A DNA stretch of 64,000 bases from Sipunculus nudus. Its lineage: Eukaryota > Annelida > Sipuncula > Golfingiida > Sipunculidae. Within the stretch, counting starts at the first letter, position 1. Every line of letters starts with the position of its first letter. Under the pieces are notes generated by a model, which saw nothing but the letters and a program-made list of their open reading frames with translations, had not been told where the DNA came from and did not search any database. Below are positions 11,173 to 20,910 of the stretch, in pieces. The stretch spans positions 62,152,370 through 62,216,369 of the forward strand of contig CM049307.1 in NCBI GenBank assembly GCA_026874595.1. The letters are read 5' to 3'. The position numbers and the translations under genes were made by a program.

Positions 11173-13175
11173 CGCGCCTGTTAATGATGATTGTATGGTA
11201 TGCTCCTCAGGGAGCCAAGGAAGCAACAAAAATTAACAGGCCCAAAAGACCAGGAAGGCAAATTGTAAAGTGAGTTCCGACTAGAAACCCAAAACTTTAT
11301 TGAAAACATACTCAAGATTAGTTACAATTGCTTCTTTGTAGCCCTACCTGGGCTCTAGTTTTTACGTTTGCTTCTAAAATAAACGTGATTCCATGCTCTG
11401 AAATACTCGACCAGAGAGCCGTAATTTATTTATATAATTTGCCGCGAGGTGATATTTTACCAGTTCTAAGTGTTGCGATACAGCCAGAGTAAGTGAAATG
11501 GTTCTGATAGTGGGAGGAATTTTGTTTTAAGCATTGCATCGAGTGGTCCAGTCCACTTCTTTGAAGCACAAGGGAAACCAATACATATTATAAAAGAGGT
11601 CAATACGCAGATATATTTAATATGACTGCCAATTGATTTGCAGATTAAAATTACTTTACTTCCAGAGACACGCTTAATTTGCATTTAGAATGACTGATAA
11701 AAATGACAATGGTCAAAAGGCATGCATATATACATGATGCATCTTTGTGTCATAAATTCTCACAATTACATATACTCCGTTAATCCAGGGCTTACACAGC
11801 AAATGATTATTCTTCTCAAATTTTAAAACAAGTATGATATATATCCATAAACTCTGGCGGTAAGCCACACGGGCCCGGCGAGCTATGGTCCACAAATACC
11901 GACATACCATTTGTTGTACGCTCTGAACACAGCGTGTGACTACCAGGGACCTTTCAGTCACAAGCTATGAGAAATGGAAGGAAACTGCAGTTTTGGCCGT
12001 AAGCCAACACCCAGCAAACCGAACGCTCAGTTAAATAAAATCTGATTGGCTCAGGGTGTAAACAAAGATGGCTGCGCCAATGCGGAGCTCGTTGTGCGGC
12101 TATGCAATAGAGGAAATTTGCATACAGTGGGGTATATAACTGATCTCAGGGCACACCAGCAATTTAGTATAGACAATTTCCTGAAAGATGACGATTGCAT
12201 CGTGTGTATTCCAAAAAGTCTGTGCTACCAAGCACTTTCGACCTCAGTTCAAAACCGCCGATTTTAGATACCTGCAACATGATTGGTTAAATATTACAAA
12301 GGAGGGAATTCCACATAGACAGCACCGCCTGGTGGCCAAAACCTGACAGAAACCCCCGGTTTCGTGCAGCGGTTACAGCGGAGCGAATAGATGAGCATAG
12401 CGTTTTTGATGTTATGGAACGTACATTTGGTAAAACTGAATGTAGCCTGTTCTACCAGTAGGTGAACATTGAAATTTGGCGATTATTCTATTAAAGATAA
12501 GATCACACAGTTTGACACTAAAGGTGATGTGTGACTCAAAACTTCATGAAAACTTCATGACTGAAACCAAAATTTTCAATAAACAACCTCCTGAACGTTG
12601 TTGTTATATATATAATATGGAGTACCAGTCACATGGGTCCCGTCATCGTCGTAATGTTACCTGTATATGGTGTTCGTAATTTTACCTGAAGTGTTTGCAA
12701 TACCAGGACAAACAGACCAAGAAAAACTAAAAATTATAAAAGCTAAATCTTCTGTGCCGTGAAAATGTGTGTTGCAAAAATGTTATCTTATATAGTATCT
12801 TAACGTGTGCTTTATATCGTAATATATCGTAATATTCTTAATAATTGCTTCGGACTTTCTCAATAACTATTTTCGCTTTTTTTTGACTGGATACATTTTG
12901 ATTTTAGACTCACTGGCCGAGCCGGCACCATGACGCCAAACTATGGTTTATGCCTTCGGAGATTCAGTGATTATAGGCAGCATTCATGTTTATATAATTA
13001 AACAAACAAAAAAGTCCATACACAAATATAATTTGCTTGTTTATTAAGCAGGTGTTTTTTCCATGTTTTTCAACCTGTCTTATCGTATTTTTTCTTAAAA
13101 AACCTAATTTATTTCGTTCCTTCAGCTTATTCCCGTGCGAGCCCGGGACAACCCATGAATTAAAATTTAAAAAAA
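11173..13175. other. No supported gene; promoter-like patch near 12030-12120
   Basis: Mostly unrecognised AT-rich sequence. At 12039-12070 an inverted CCAAT motif (GATTGGCTC) is followed by AAAGATGGCTGCGCC, a good start-codon context with a YY1-like AAGATGGC. The frame from this ATG (12068) closes after about 23 codons. A second frame through the area is open to 12267. Without splice signals this remains a weak hint of a first exon. Confidence 0.2.
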
Positions 13176-13179
13176 AAAA

Positions 13180-13985
13180 AATGAAGCTTCCCTCCGCAAC
13201 ACAGTCTGATATTTTCTATAACCAAATCCCATTTTCGCGGGATCATTTCCGCGACTGCATGGCCGGACCACAAGCGGATGCCCATATCTTCTTTACTTTT
13301 GAGTGCAAAATGGGTGAAAGAACCCTCAGGTCCTACCGAGATTTGAACTCGGATCGCTGGATTCAAAGTCCAGAGTGCTAACCATTACACCATAGGACCC
13401 CTACATTTCTTCGTCTGTAGGGCTATGTATTAACTTACAAATTTACATGCTTCTGTGTATTTTTTTTTTCACAGCAGGCCTTATATGACAGACATATTTA
13501 GGTCTATGTAAAGTTCTAAACTCAGTCGGGTATTATTTGGATAGACATCGGCAGTCATTTTAAAATGTAAATATAATGGTGTCTTCGAATCTATATGTGC
13601 CTTATTTAAGGTGCACAGCTGCATGTACACGGCTCATACATGCACGGAGCTGTTGAGATTTGCAGGCCGTTTCATTTCATTGTTGTAACTTACTGGAGGG
13701 AATCGATCAACAACGCTACAGCGGGAATCATTCTTCACCAGATGTCGCCACAATCGGACCGACGGCCACTTCTGTTCCTTATATTAACTGCGGGGAACTT
13801 CTATTCCTATTTATCCTAATCTGCCAATCATCATGCTTAAATTTTGTGCAATTGAAAATTGCTAAAGACAATTTGACAGTGTTAACACGTTTTTTTTTTA
13901 TATCGCAATGCCGTTGTGATTTTATATTAAAGGAAATTTAAAGATGTCAGCAATAATATCTCGAGTCCTTAATCAATCACCTTTG
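13180..13985 (-). repeat. tRNA-Gln-linked repeat, copy 2
   Basis: Matches 4953-5660 in order: CTCCGCAACACAGTCTGATA, the block TTTTCGCGGGATCATTTCCG, tRNA, a 250-bp spacer, then GTTGAGATTTGCAGGCCG and TTACTGGAGGGAATC. This copy holds extra sequence (GATCAACAACGCTACAGCGG) that the copy at 5450 lacks but the inverted copy at 26890 has, so the 5450 version is the deleted one. Confidence 0.85.
13328..13399 (-). tRNA. tRNA-Gln (TTG)
   Basis: A 72-nt cloverleaf with a fully paired acceptor stem (GGTCCTA with TAGGACC), anticodon loop CTTTGAA giving anticodon TTG, T-arm GAGTTCAAATCTC and discriminator T. No intron. The internal A box (TGGTGTAATGG) and B box are intact, and a T4 run about 17 nt downstream (13307-13310) can end RNA polymerase III transcription. 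It is expected to read CAA codons. Confidence 0.95.
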
Positions 13986-14513
13986 ACACGGAATCATAAA
14001 TGTACTTAAGAGGTTCCTATTACATGTGTCATGTAATCGCCGTACCTTTTCCTAATGTACTTAAGAGGTTCCTATTACATGTGTCATGTAATCGCCGTAC
14101 CTTTTCCTATAGTGTTTATAGTGTTTACAATAGCAGAAGACATGGTTCAATAAAAAGTATAGTAGGTACCTTTTGTATAGTAGTTACCTTTACAACTGGA
14201 ATATAGAGCGGTTTTTCATTGAACAAGATTTAGCTTATATAGTATCTCAATGTCAGCTTTACGTCGTGAAATATCGTTAAATTCTCAATCATCGCTTCGT
14301 AATATCTCAATAATTATTATCACTTTCAGCATGACTGAATGCAATCTCCCTCCTCACAGACCGGTCCGGTATTATGACGCCAAACAATGGGGGATGCCTC
14401 GGAGGATTCAGTGATTAATGGCAGCAATCGTGTTTGTATAATTAAACAAATGAAACAAATGATTGGCTTGTTGATCAGCAGGTGTTTTTCCATGTTTTTA
14501 CCTCGTACTTACG

Positions 14514-14735
14514 AGCCATTTCATTCTTGTTACTCCCTCGAGGAAATAGACCAACTACGCTAGTCATTTCCACCAGATGTCGCCCCAATCAGACACTAGA
14601 CTGGTACCCTGCTCTATTATGGCCCTCAGCCAAGCTATGATTGGCCTAGATCAGTGGTGCCATAATAGAGCGGGGTACCAGTCTAGGCGGACACTTCATT
14701 GGCTTACCTGAAACTGCGGGGGATCTCCATCATGG
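14514..14735 (+). repeat. Partial copy of the tRNA-linked repeat, split by a MITE
   Basis: GAGCCATTTCATTCTTGTTAC, GGAAATAGACCAACTACGCT and CACCAGATGTCGCCCCAATC match 13668-13760. After the MITE at 14596-14686 the match resumes (GGCGGACACTTC, then AACTGCGGGGG), against CGACGGCCACTTC and AACTGCGGGGA in copy 2. The tRNA part is missing. Confidence 0.7.
14596..14686. mobile_element. 91-bp hairpin MITE
   Basis: Two 27-bp arms (14596-14622 and 14660-14686) are reverse complements at 26 of 27 positions, beginning CTAGACTGGTACCC. The 37-bp centre has no coding content. Comparison with the uninterrupted repeat at 13745-13790 shows it as an insertion. The superfamily is not clear; no clean target duplication could be set. 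Confidence 0.8.
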
Positions 14736-14739
14736 AAGT

Positions 14740-15032
14740 CTTGGGGGCCTGGACAATCGAGTGGTAAAACTCTCGGCCCTCTCAGCTGACGGGTTCGATT
14801 CCAGGTGTTGCCATGGTAGTGGGATGTAGTGGCCCGTCCAAGGTCGGTGGTTCTCTCCGGTTTTTTCCGGCTTACTCCACCTCTCTCACTACGTTAGTCT
14901 ATATTCAACTCTATCAGTTTCTTCTAACTAATTCTGTCAAATTTTGTCGTTGCTGAGGGAGCCAGTGCGGATCGGATTTTCCGGGAAACTGTGACTGGCT
15001 CGAGCGCCGAATTCAATTTCAGTCAGTCAGTC
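14740..15032 (+). mobile_element. tRNA-derived SINE
   Basis: The head resembles a tRNA: AGTGGTAAAACTC (D-arm and A-box region) and GGTTCGATTCC at 14792-14802, a perfect RNA polymerase III B box. The body contains GGTGGTTCTCTCCGGTTTTT, a GC-rich core of the sort shared by many marine invertebrate SINEs. The 3' end has a TCAGTCAGTCAGTC tail. It is expected to be mobilised by a LINE in trans. I could not assign the family. Confidence 0.75.
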
Positions 15033-15049
15033 CAACTTGATGTCTACAA

Positions 15050-15069
15050 TCGCCCCCCCCCCCCCCCCG
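15050..15069. repeat. Poly-C tract
   Basis: Long C homopolymer just after the SINE. Length is likely unreliable in the assembly. Confidence 0.9.
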
Positions 15070-15108
15070 CGGTTACCAAGTGAGCAGTATCCATAAAAGG
15101 GAAAGATT

Positions 15109-15110
<2 letters not shown>

Positions 15111-15164
<54 letters not shown>
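15111..15164. repeat. (TA)n microsatellite
   Basis: Pure TA run. From 15165 to 17004 I see no supported gene, RNA or repeat. Confidence 0.95.
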
Positions 15165-15167
<3 letters not shown>

Positions 15168-17001
15168 GGCTATGTTGCTTTATAAGGTATAGATAAAAAT
15201 TAATATCAGGTGCAAATATATTACATCTGACCAAAGGTTAGCCGTTACAACCCGACTCAGTAGGCAATCGGATAATTGGGCTTGTAAGCCTACTCGAGTC
15301 GTGATACAAGTAAAACTGAGGAATGTATCGTAGTGTTCTTGCATTAGGTTGCATTTATATTGTGTTAAACGGCCCATAATCTCAGTATTATGCTAATAAT
15401 GATGAATGAACACAATAGTATGCATGTGAGCTTACAATCCAAACTGAAACATCGTCTCCATGGACACGGGTCATTTCCTGTATCGCCTGCAAGCTGCCTG
15501 CGTCCTGTAACCCGTGCGAGCCATGCTTGTGTTCATGCGGTCATAAATTCAACAAACATGCCGAGGGGTTTACCAATGTGCTTGATTAAAAAGGAACTTT
15601 TCTCCCTCATATTTGGTATTATTAGAAAGTACACAAAAATGCTAACGAATGGTCTGGTTTATGTTGATTGACAGTGTACCTATAAGCCATAAAGCGTTGT
15701 CAGAAATGACGAAAATATTTGCATCTTCATAAGGCCTTATAATGCGATCCTCAGAGTTAGATGTAATGACACTCTGGCGTCAGTTATCTGGTCGTAAAGC
15801 CAGAGGGTAGATATGACGCTAACCAAAGGTCAGTTTTAGAAGACCAGCTGTATTGGAGAGCTAGCACAAAAGCACTCTTTTCGTTCCTGCTCAAAACGCA
15901 GTATGGGACGGCCGGGACTACTTGTTTCAAATTTCAAACTTTAAAATCGTTAAATTTGTTACATTTTAGGAAACACCTTCTATTTACATTTCACATGCGC
16001 ATGCGTATTTTGAATCAATTTTTTCCAATATATTTGAACGGACTACATTATCCTTACCACTACATTATTTATACCTAAGCCACGGTTGTTTTTATAAGCC
16101 CCGGTGCATTGTGGGTGGCAGAATATGAAGTCAAGAAACACTAACGAGCAAAGTCGTACTCTAATGACACAAAATGGACCGATTTGAATGATAAAGAGGA
16201 TCATCTATGGAATGGGAATGTACTGGAATTCCTTGGGAATAAGGTCAAGATGAAAATATGTATCAGGTGCAAATTTCTTACCTAGGACTAATTTTGTGCT
16301 AGAAGTTCGGCTTTTGAAAATCAGGCATAGTGGAGATCTAACGCATAGAACAAAGGAATAACAAACAAAAATATTTATAGCATTGATTTCATATTTAGAT
16401 ATGCATATACATGGTTCAATCAAGTATTCATTATTTAAACATACTTTTACAGCACGGAATCTTCATGACAAGTTCAAGTTTCATAAAACTTTCTAGAGAA
16501 ATTTCGTAATTACTTTAAATTACGATCGGATAAGACGGAGTTTCGTTTCTATAACCACGTGATTAAAGGTCCCTTTGCTTATTACTATAATAGGAATAAA
16601 TATACGGACTATTTAACGCTTTACGTTAATGACTAGATGTTTTACAAGACAACTTCCTGTCAACAGTTAATTAAGGTACTTTAATGAAGTAAAATATGAC
16701 AGGATCAACATTAATTATTCAGGTTTATTTTCCACCAGATGGAGGGATAGTTTTACATCTCTGGCGATTAAATTGAAACCGACTCATTACTCCATGCACT
16801 TGAAGTAAAACCCCCGAGTAATTACTTGGTTCTATGGTAGCTCGTGTATAGACATTCAAGATCCGTACTTGTGTCCTATAAACGACACTTCTTAATTAGA
16901 ATCTAACTGCTTAGTACTGTAATATTGAATAAGTTCACTTATTTAACTCTGTCTCATTATAACGGGATGATTTTCATCTAGTCTATATAATGAAATGGCG
17001 A

Positions 17002-17004
<3 letters not shown>

Positions 17005-17070
<66 letters not shown>
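17005..17070. repeat. (TA)n bordering the Penelope-like element
   Basis: Pure TA run directly next to the left terminal repeat; a matching run at 18532-18596 borders the right one. The pairing suggests insertion into a TA microsatellite, or that the TA runs belong to the element ends. Confidence 0.95.
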
Positions 17071-17073
<3 letters not shown>

Positions 17074-17385
17074 GGTAGTGTTACCCTCCGATGTAACGTG
17101 CTCTATGGCCTACAGACTAGGCCAGAGCGGTATAACTCTGAAGAAAAACAACACTGTTAATTCACAACAGTCTGTTTCATGGGATGCGACCCGATCATCA
17201 GGTGAATGTGGTTTGAATGAAGCTAACGGCGTGGTTTGAAAAGCCGAGACTTTACGAGATTACGAGATTATGCTTTGTGCGATTCGGGTCGGGGGGGGGG
17301 GGGCATGTGAAAGACTAACACTGATCCTATTGTCCTCGGGTGCACAATAGGATTGGCCGGGGTACACGTGCGATACTGGATTATA
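17071..17385 (-). repeat. Penelope-like terminal repeat, left arm
   Basis: Reverse complement of the right arm. It extends about 60 bp further outwards (to GAAGGTAGTGTTACC at 17071) than the right arm, which stops at CTTCAGAGTTT. It contains a G homopolymer (17290-17304) matching the C homopolymer at 18360. Confidence 0.8.
17160..17207 (-). ncRNA. Hammerhead ribozyme, left arm (damaged stem II)
   Basis: Minus-strand copy of the motif at 18458-18505. It keeps CTGATGA, GAAA, the 6-bp stem I (ATTCAC with GTGAAT) and the short stem III. In stem II the 3' strand reads CCCA instead of CCCG, leaving three Watson-Crick pairs. Activity is probably reduced. Confidence 0.75.
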
Positions 17386-17865
17386 ACAGGGCAGGGCAAA
17401 GAGGTTATTTATTGTTGTAAATGTTATATATAATACAAAGATATATACCAGGATGCTCAATTAGCATATTGAACTGATTTCTAATAGGGTCTTGGAAGCA
17501 GTGAACATATCAGTAGTATACATATGATAAAAATACAAATACACTATGAAAATACACAATATACAAGGCAAATATACAATATAAAAATATAAAAGGCAAA
17601 TATACTATACTATACTCATATCAATTGCAATCCACTCGGTAAACTCACCATGATGTAGTGGTAACGCCATGTCCCTAATCACTGAAAAGCAATGAGAGAA
17701 CAACTACCTGAACAGGTAAGTCTGCCCAGCGGATCCTCGTTAAGGGGGCACGCTGAATATTAGTACGAATGCTAAGTTTTAAAATATTTCAGGGTGAATT
17801 TGTTTTGATGGCGGCACTTGGAGAGAATTTCAGCTCTTGAGTTCAACAATGATCCGGGGGGGGGG

Positions 17866-18214
17866 GGCGATAAGTAGCTTTTCAGACAAGCAGAGATCAC
17901 ACTTCCTAGTCCCACAGAAGTAAGGTGCTGCCTTGGCAGATATTTCCCAGAAGAGCTTGTAATTGATATTGTTGTCTTTTAGTGACCAAATGTATTTAGA
18001 CAGTTCAGTATTTTTAGCGTGGGATCTGTTCCGAAAGGATTGCTTGTGGTTTAATGTATCTTGTCTTGATATCACCTTCAGTACATCCTATGTAGTGTTT
18101 CACGTCATTGTCTGTTCTAACTGTTGCCTTATAATCAATGCATTTCAGCTGACATTGACCATTCATAGGACATTTGTCTTTTTTTACGGCAGTTACATTG
18201 TTTTTGTGGTACAT
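17866..18214 (-). pseudogene. GIY-YIG endonuclease of a Penelope-like element
   Basis: Minus-strand reading gives KDKCPMNGQCQLKCIDYKA, then DNDVKHYIGCTEGDIKTRY, then a one-base frameshift at about 18060, then NHKQSFRNRSHAKNTELSK, YIWSLKDNNINYKLFWEI and GTRKCDLCLSEKLLI. The HYIG block, the conserved Arg and the following NHKQSF are the endonuclease core. The Cys pair upstream and the CDLC block near the end are typical of animal Penelope-like elements, where this nuclease nicks the target. The frameshift and the loss of the upstream reverse transcriptase make it inactive. Confidence 0.8.
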
Positions 18215-18217
18215 TCA

Positions 18218-18528
18218 ATGTGAATGTACTAATATTCAGCGTGCCCCCCTTACCCCCCCCCCCCCCAAACGAGGATCCGCTGGGCAGACTTAACCCGTGT
18301 ACCCCGACCAATCCGATTGTGCACCCGAGGACAATAGGATCAGTGTCAGTCTTTCACATGCCCCCCCCCCCCCCCACCCGAATCGCACAAAGCATAATCT
18401 CGAAATCTCGTAAAGTCTCGGCTTTTCAAACCGCGCCGTTAGCTTCATTCTAACCACATTCACCTGATGATCGGGTCGCATCCCGTGAAACAGACTGTTG
18501 TGAATTAACAGTGTTGTTTTTCTTCAGA

Positions 18529-18531
<3 letters not shown>
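18218..18531 (+). repeat. Penelope-like terminal repeat, right arm
   Basis: Contiguous arm without the 315-bp interruption of the left one. Order: TACTAATATTCAGCGTGCCC, poly-C, GGATCCGCTGGGCAG, GCACCCGAGGACAATAGG, a second poly-C (18360-18377), CGTAAAGTCTCGGCTTTTC and the hammerhead motif. Confidence 0.8.
18458..18505 (+). ncRNA. Minimal hammerhead ribozyme, right arm
   Basis: The catalytic core is complete. Stem I: ATTCAC (18458-18463) pairs with GTGAAT (18500-18505). Core CTGATGA is at 18464-18470. Stem II: CGGG pairs with CCCG over a six-base loop, with a U-U mismatch at its base. GAAA is at 18487-18490. Stem III: ACA (18490-18492) pairs with TGT (18496-18498) around GAC. The cleavage site is after T18499 in GTT. 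The three-pair stem III is typical of the Penelope-type hammerhead, which often needs dimers to cut. It probably processes element transcripts. Confidence 0.88.

Positions 18532-18596
<65 letters not shown>
18532..18596. repeat. (TA)n microsatellite
   Basis: Pure TA run right of the Penelope-like element. The 290 bp from here to the LTR retrotransposon hold nothing recognisable. Confidence 0.95.
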
Positions 18597-18599
<3 letters not shown>

Positions 18600-18892
18600 C
18601 TTACACTGAATGTATATAATTCACTTTAGCTTTGATTATTGAGTCTTTCGAACATTTTAGGATGAAGGGTATTCATTATATGTAAATATTTCGTAAGAGT
18701 GTTTTTTCTACAAGCTGTAAGTAATCACTGTACATACGACATTGCTGACAATCAGAAGAAAAACTATAACATGTAACCTAAGGTGGTTGCTTGCATATGT
18801 TCGGAAGTTTAAAGCATGTCCCTAGTTGCAAAATGCCCTTTGCAAACTCCGGTTCTTATTTGGCGCCTGATGTCCTTTTTGAAAGTGTTTGG

Positions 18893-20073
18893 TGTCACAA
18901 AGTGCCTAGTGACTGTACACCTTTTCAGGTTTTGTTTTGAGACAGTGTGGCATGCGTGATGTCAAACAGCCTTTCAGACCCCCAACTCCTTGTTTTTGTT
19001 TCCTTAAGCAATACCTGGAGAATTCCCCTTTGGAATTCATTCAGGCAGAACCTTCATTTAGTGAGCGTTCTGTTCTGGTCCCTATTGTAAAGCCTTGTGA
19101 ATAGGCCCGTCTTGTTACAGTAACTTTTAAAAGACCACAATTAGCTGTCAATACTGGTTATTGGGTAGGAAATTTGTGGAGGCAAACCTTGACCAATGAA
19201 AATTCAGTTGGCCAGAGATCCCCAGAGGAGAGAGACCTGTGATAGCGAGCTGGACAATGACTAAAAGCCTTTATGGCAGGAGGTCTCTCTAAAACTGATG
19301 ATAAGCCAACTCTGAGAACACTGAAACTAGATGAATATAGAGGTACCAAATGAACTCTTAATATTATTTGTTATTTGCCTGAGACGACCCTTCTTCCCAG
19401 TGCAGCCCAGGATGGTTTGGTGCTGTGTGTGAACACATGGGTACAACTATATTGTGGTTCCTGATGGTATGGCATAACTGGCAGGATACACATGGTGAGT
19501 CTCCACTAATAAGTTCTTACACCAAACCAGTAGAGAGCATTTATTGTGGTCTGCAGAGTAAAGATTGTGAAGTTTAAGTATAACTTGTGTAAAGCAAACC
19601 GTATGTTATTGTAATTGTTGAGCCCATAATCCAAGGGGAATCCATTGAGTATTTTTATATAAATCTCCTAGAAACTTTGTTTTATATGAAGTTTTCCATT
19701 TCTCCTTCTCTAGAGCGGTATTTCATTGTTTCTCTTCATTCTAGTAAAAGAACGCATTTCATTGTTTTATAGGTATGAGTCTTGGTACATGTGCCCCTTA
19801 GAGAGCCGCCACTAGAGCGCAAATCCTCCCCAACTTGGTGACCGATTTGAGGAATGTCTCTGCTGATGTCCGGACATTTTGGACAATTATTAACACTCTA
19901 GCTAAACTTGGACTATATACCACTCAGCATATATATATACCCTTCTTGTATATAGTTAAAAATTTATTGTTATATTCTCCAAGACGTTTGGTATCAATGC
20001 ATGTGTATGTGTCTAGTCATGTGTCCATGCTGAAAGAATTCTGGGCAAGGTCCGACCCAGTCTGACCTTGACA
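18893..20073 (+). repeat. 5' LTR
   Basis: 1181 bp, TG...CA ends. Compared with the 3' LTR I count about 20 substitutions and one indel of about 17 bp (TTAGCTGTCAATACTGG is extra here), that is near 98% identity. TGG directly after the LTR (20075-20077) fits a tRNA primer; which tRNA I cannot say. Confidence 0.95.
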
Positions 20074-20672
20074 TTGGCGAGCGTGCCAGGATGGACATTT
20101 TATGATGTTGACCATATGCATGCTTGGAAATATCTATAAATAGCAGAGACATCTATCCATATCTATAAATTGCAGAGACATCTATCCAAAATAATGGTTC
20201 TGAGGTACAGGGTTTTGGCCGTTTCCTTCAGTTAAGGGATCAGGGAGAACGCATGTTGTGATGCGTTAAGTCTTTCTACGGAAAGGGGTCAACTCATAAT
20301 GATTAATGCAGCTACGGCTGGAATATAGCTGAATTCTGCTATGGCAGTGGGCTATATTTTTTGTTGAAGGTCAATTTCTAGTCCAGCGGAAGTTGTCAGT
20401 TTCTTTGTGACTATGTTTTAGTGTAGGTCGATGCTACGGCATCTTTCTTTTGTGTTTCGGCAACTGAGGTATATGCTACGGCATTTGTCGGATACTATGG
20501 TATCTTTTTCCTTCGTAGAGTTTGGCGTATTTGTTTGTATGGTAGGTGTTTAGTAAGCTTACGGGTTTGAGAAGCTGTAAAGCTAAACACATTCTCTGTT
20601 TCGGAGTTATGTTGATGACTACTTGGTAGTGGATTTCCTTACGTTCGGCCAGCGTATTGGAAACTTATCAAG

Positions 20673-20910
20673 ATGGAAGATCTTGAAAAGCTGCTCCATG
20701 TTGGAGAGAAGTTAGGCTATTCTGGAAAAGATCTCCAGTCTTTTGTTGATCGAGAACTTTCACGTTTAAATTAGAAACGTGAAAGTGACATTGCTCGTGA
20801 AGATAGAGCTATACAAAGCGCTGCATTAGCTAAAGAACGTGATCAGACCCATGAACTTGAAGTTTTAAAACTAAAAGCACAATTAGCAGAAAATGGCTTA
20901 CCGAAACACG
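20673..20910 (+). pseudogene. Gag N-terminus (nonsense and frameshift)
   Basis: Starts MEDLEKLLHVGEKLGY at the ATG at 20673. A TAG at 20772-20774 interrupts the frame after 33 codons; beyond it the frame goes on with a charged helical stretch (DIAREDRAIQSAALAKERDQ) of coiled-coil character. A frameshift near 20895 joins it to the frame of the main ORF. This leader region is typical for the capsid precursor of this kind of element. It must once have been continuous with the downstream coding region. Confidence 0.75.

Larger units (their letters stand above)
17071..18531 (-). mobile_element. Penelope-like element remnant with inverted terminal repeats
   Basis: A GIY-YIG endonuclease remnant on the minus strand (17866-18214) lies between two related arms in opposite orientation: left 17071-17385 plus 17700-17775, right 18218-18531. 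The arms share the blocks GGATCCGCTGGGCAGACTTA, GCACCCGAGGACAATAGGAT and a hammerhead motif. About 315 bp (17386-17700) interrupt the left arm only. Penelope-like elements are known to carry terminal repeats in direct or inverted order and hammerhead ribozymes in them. The reverse transcriptase is missing, so this is a 5'-truncated dead copy. Confidence 0.8.

Noticed and set aside
16098-16120. GGTGCATTGTGGGTGG resembling a ZNF143/Staf site
   Set aside because: A single match without a nearby transcription start, snRNA gene or open frame; chance is likely.
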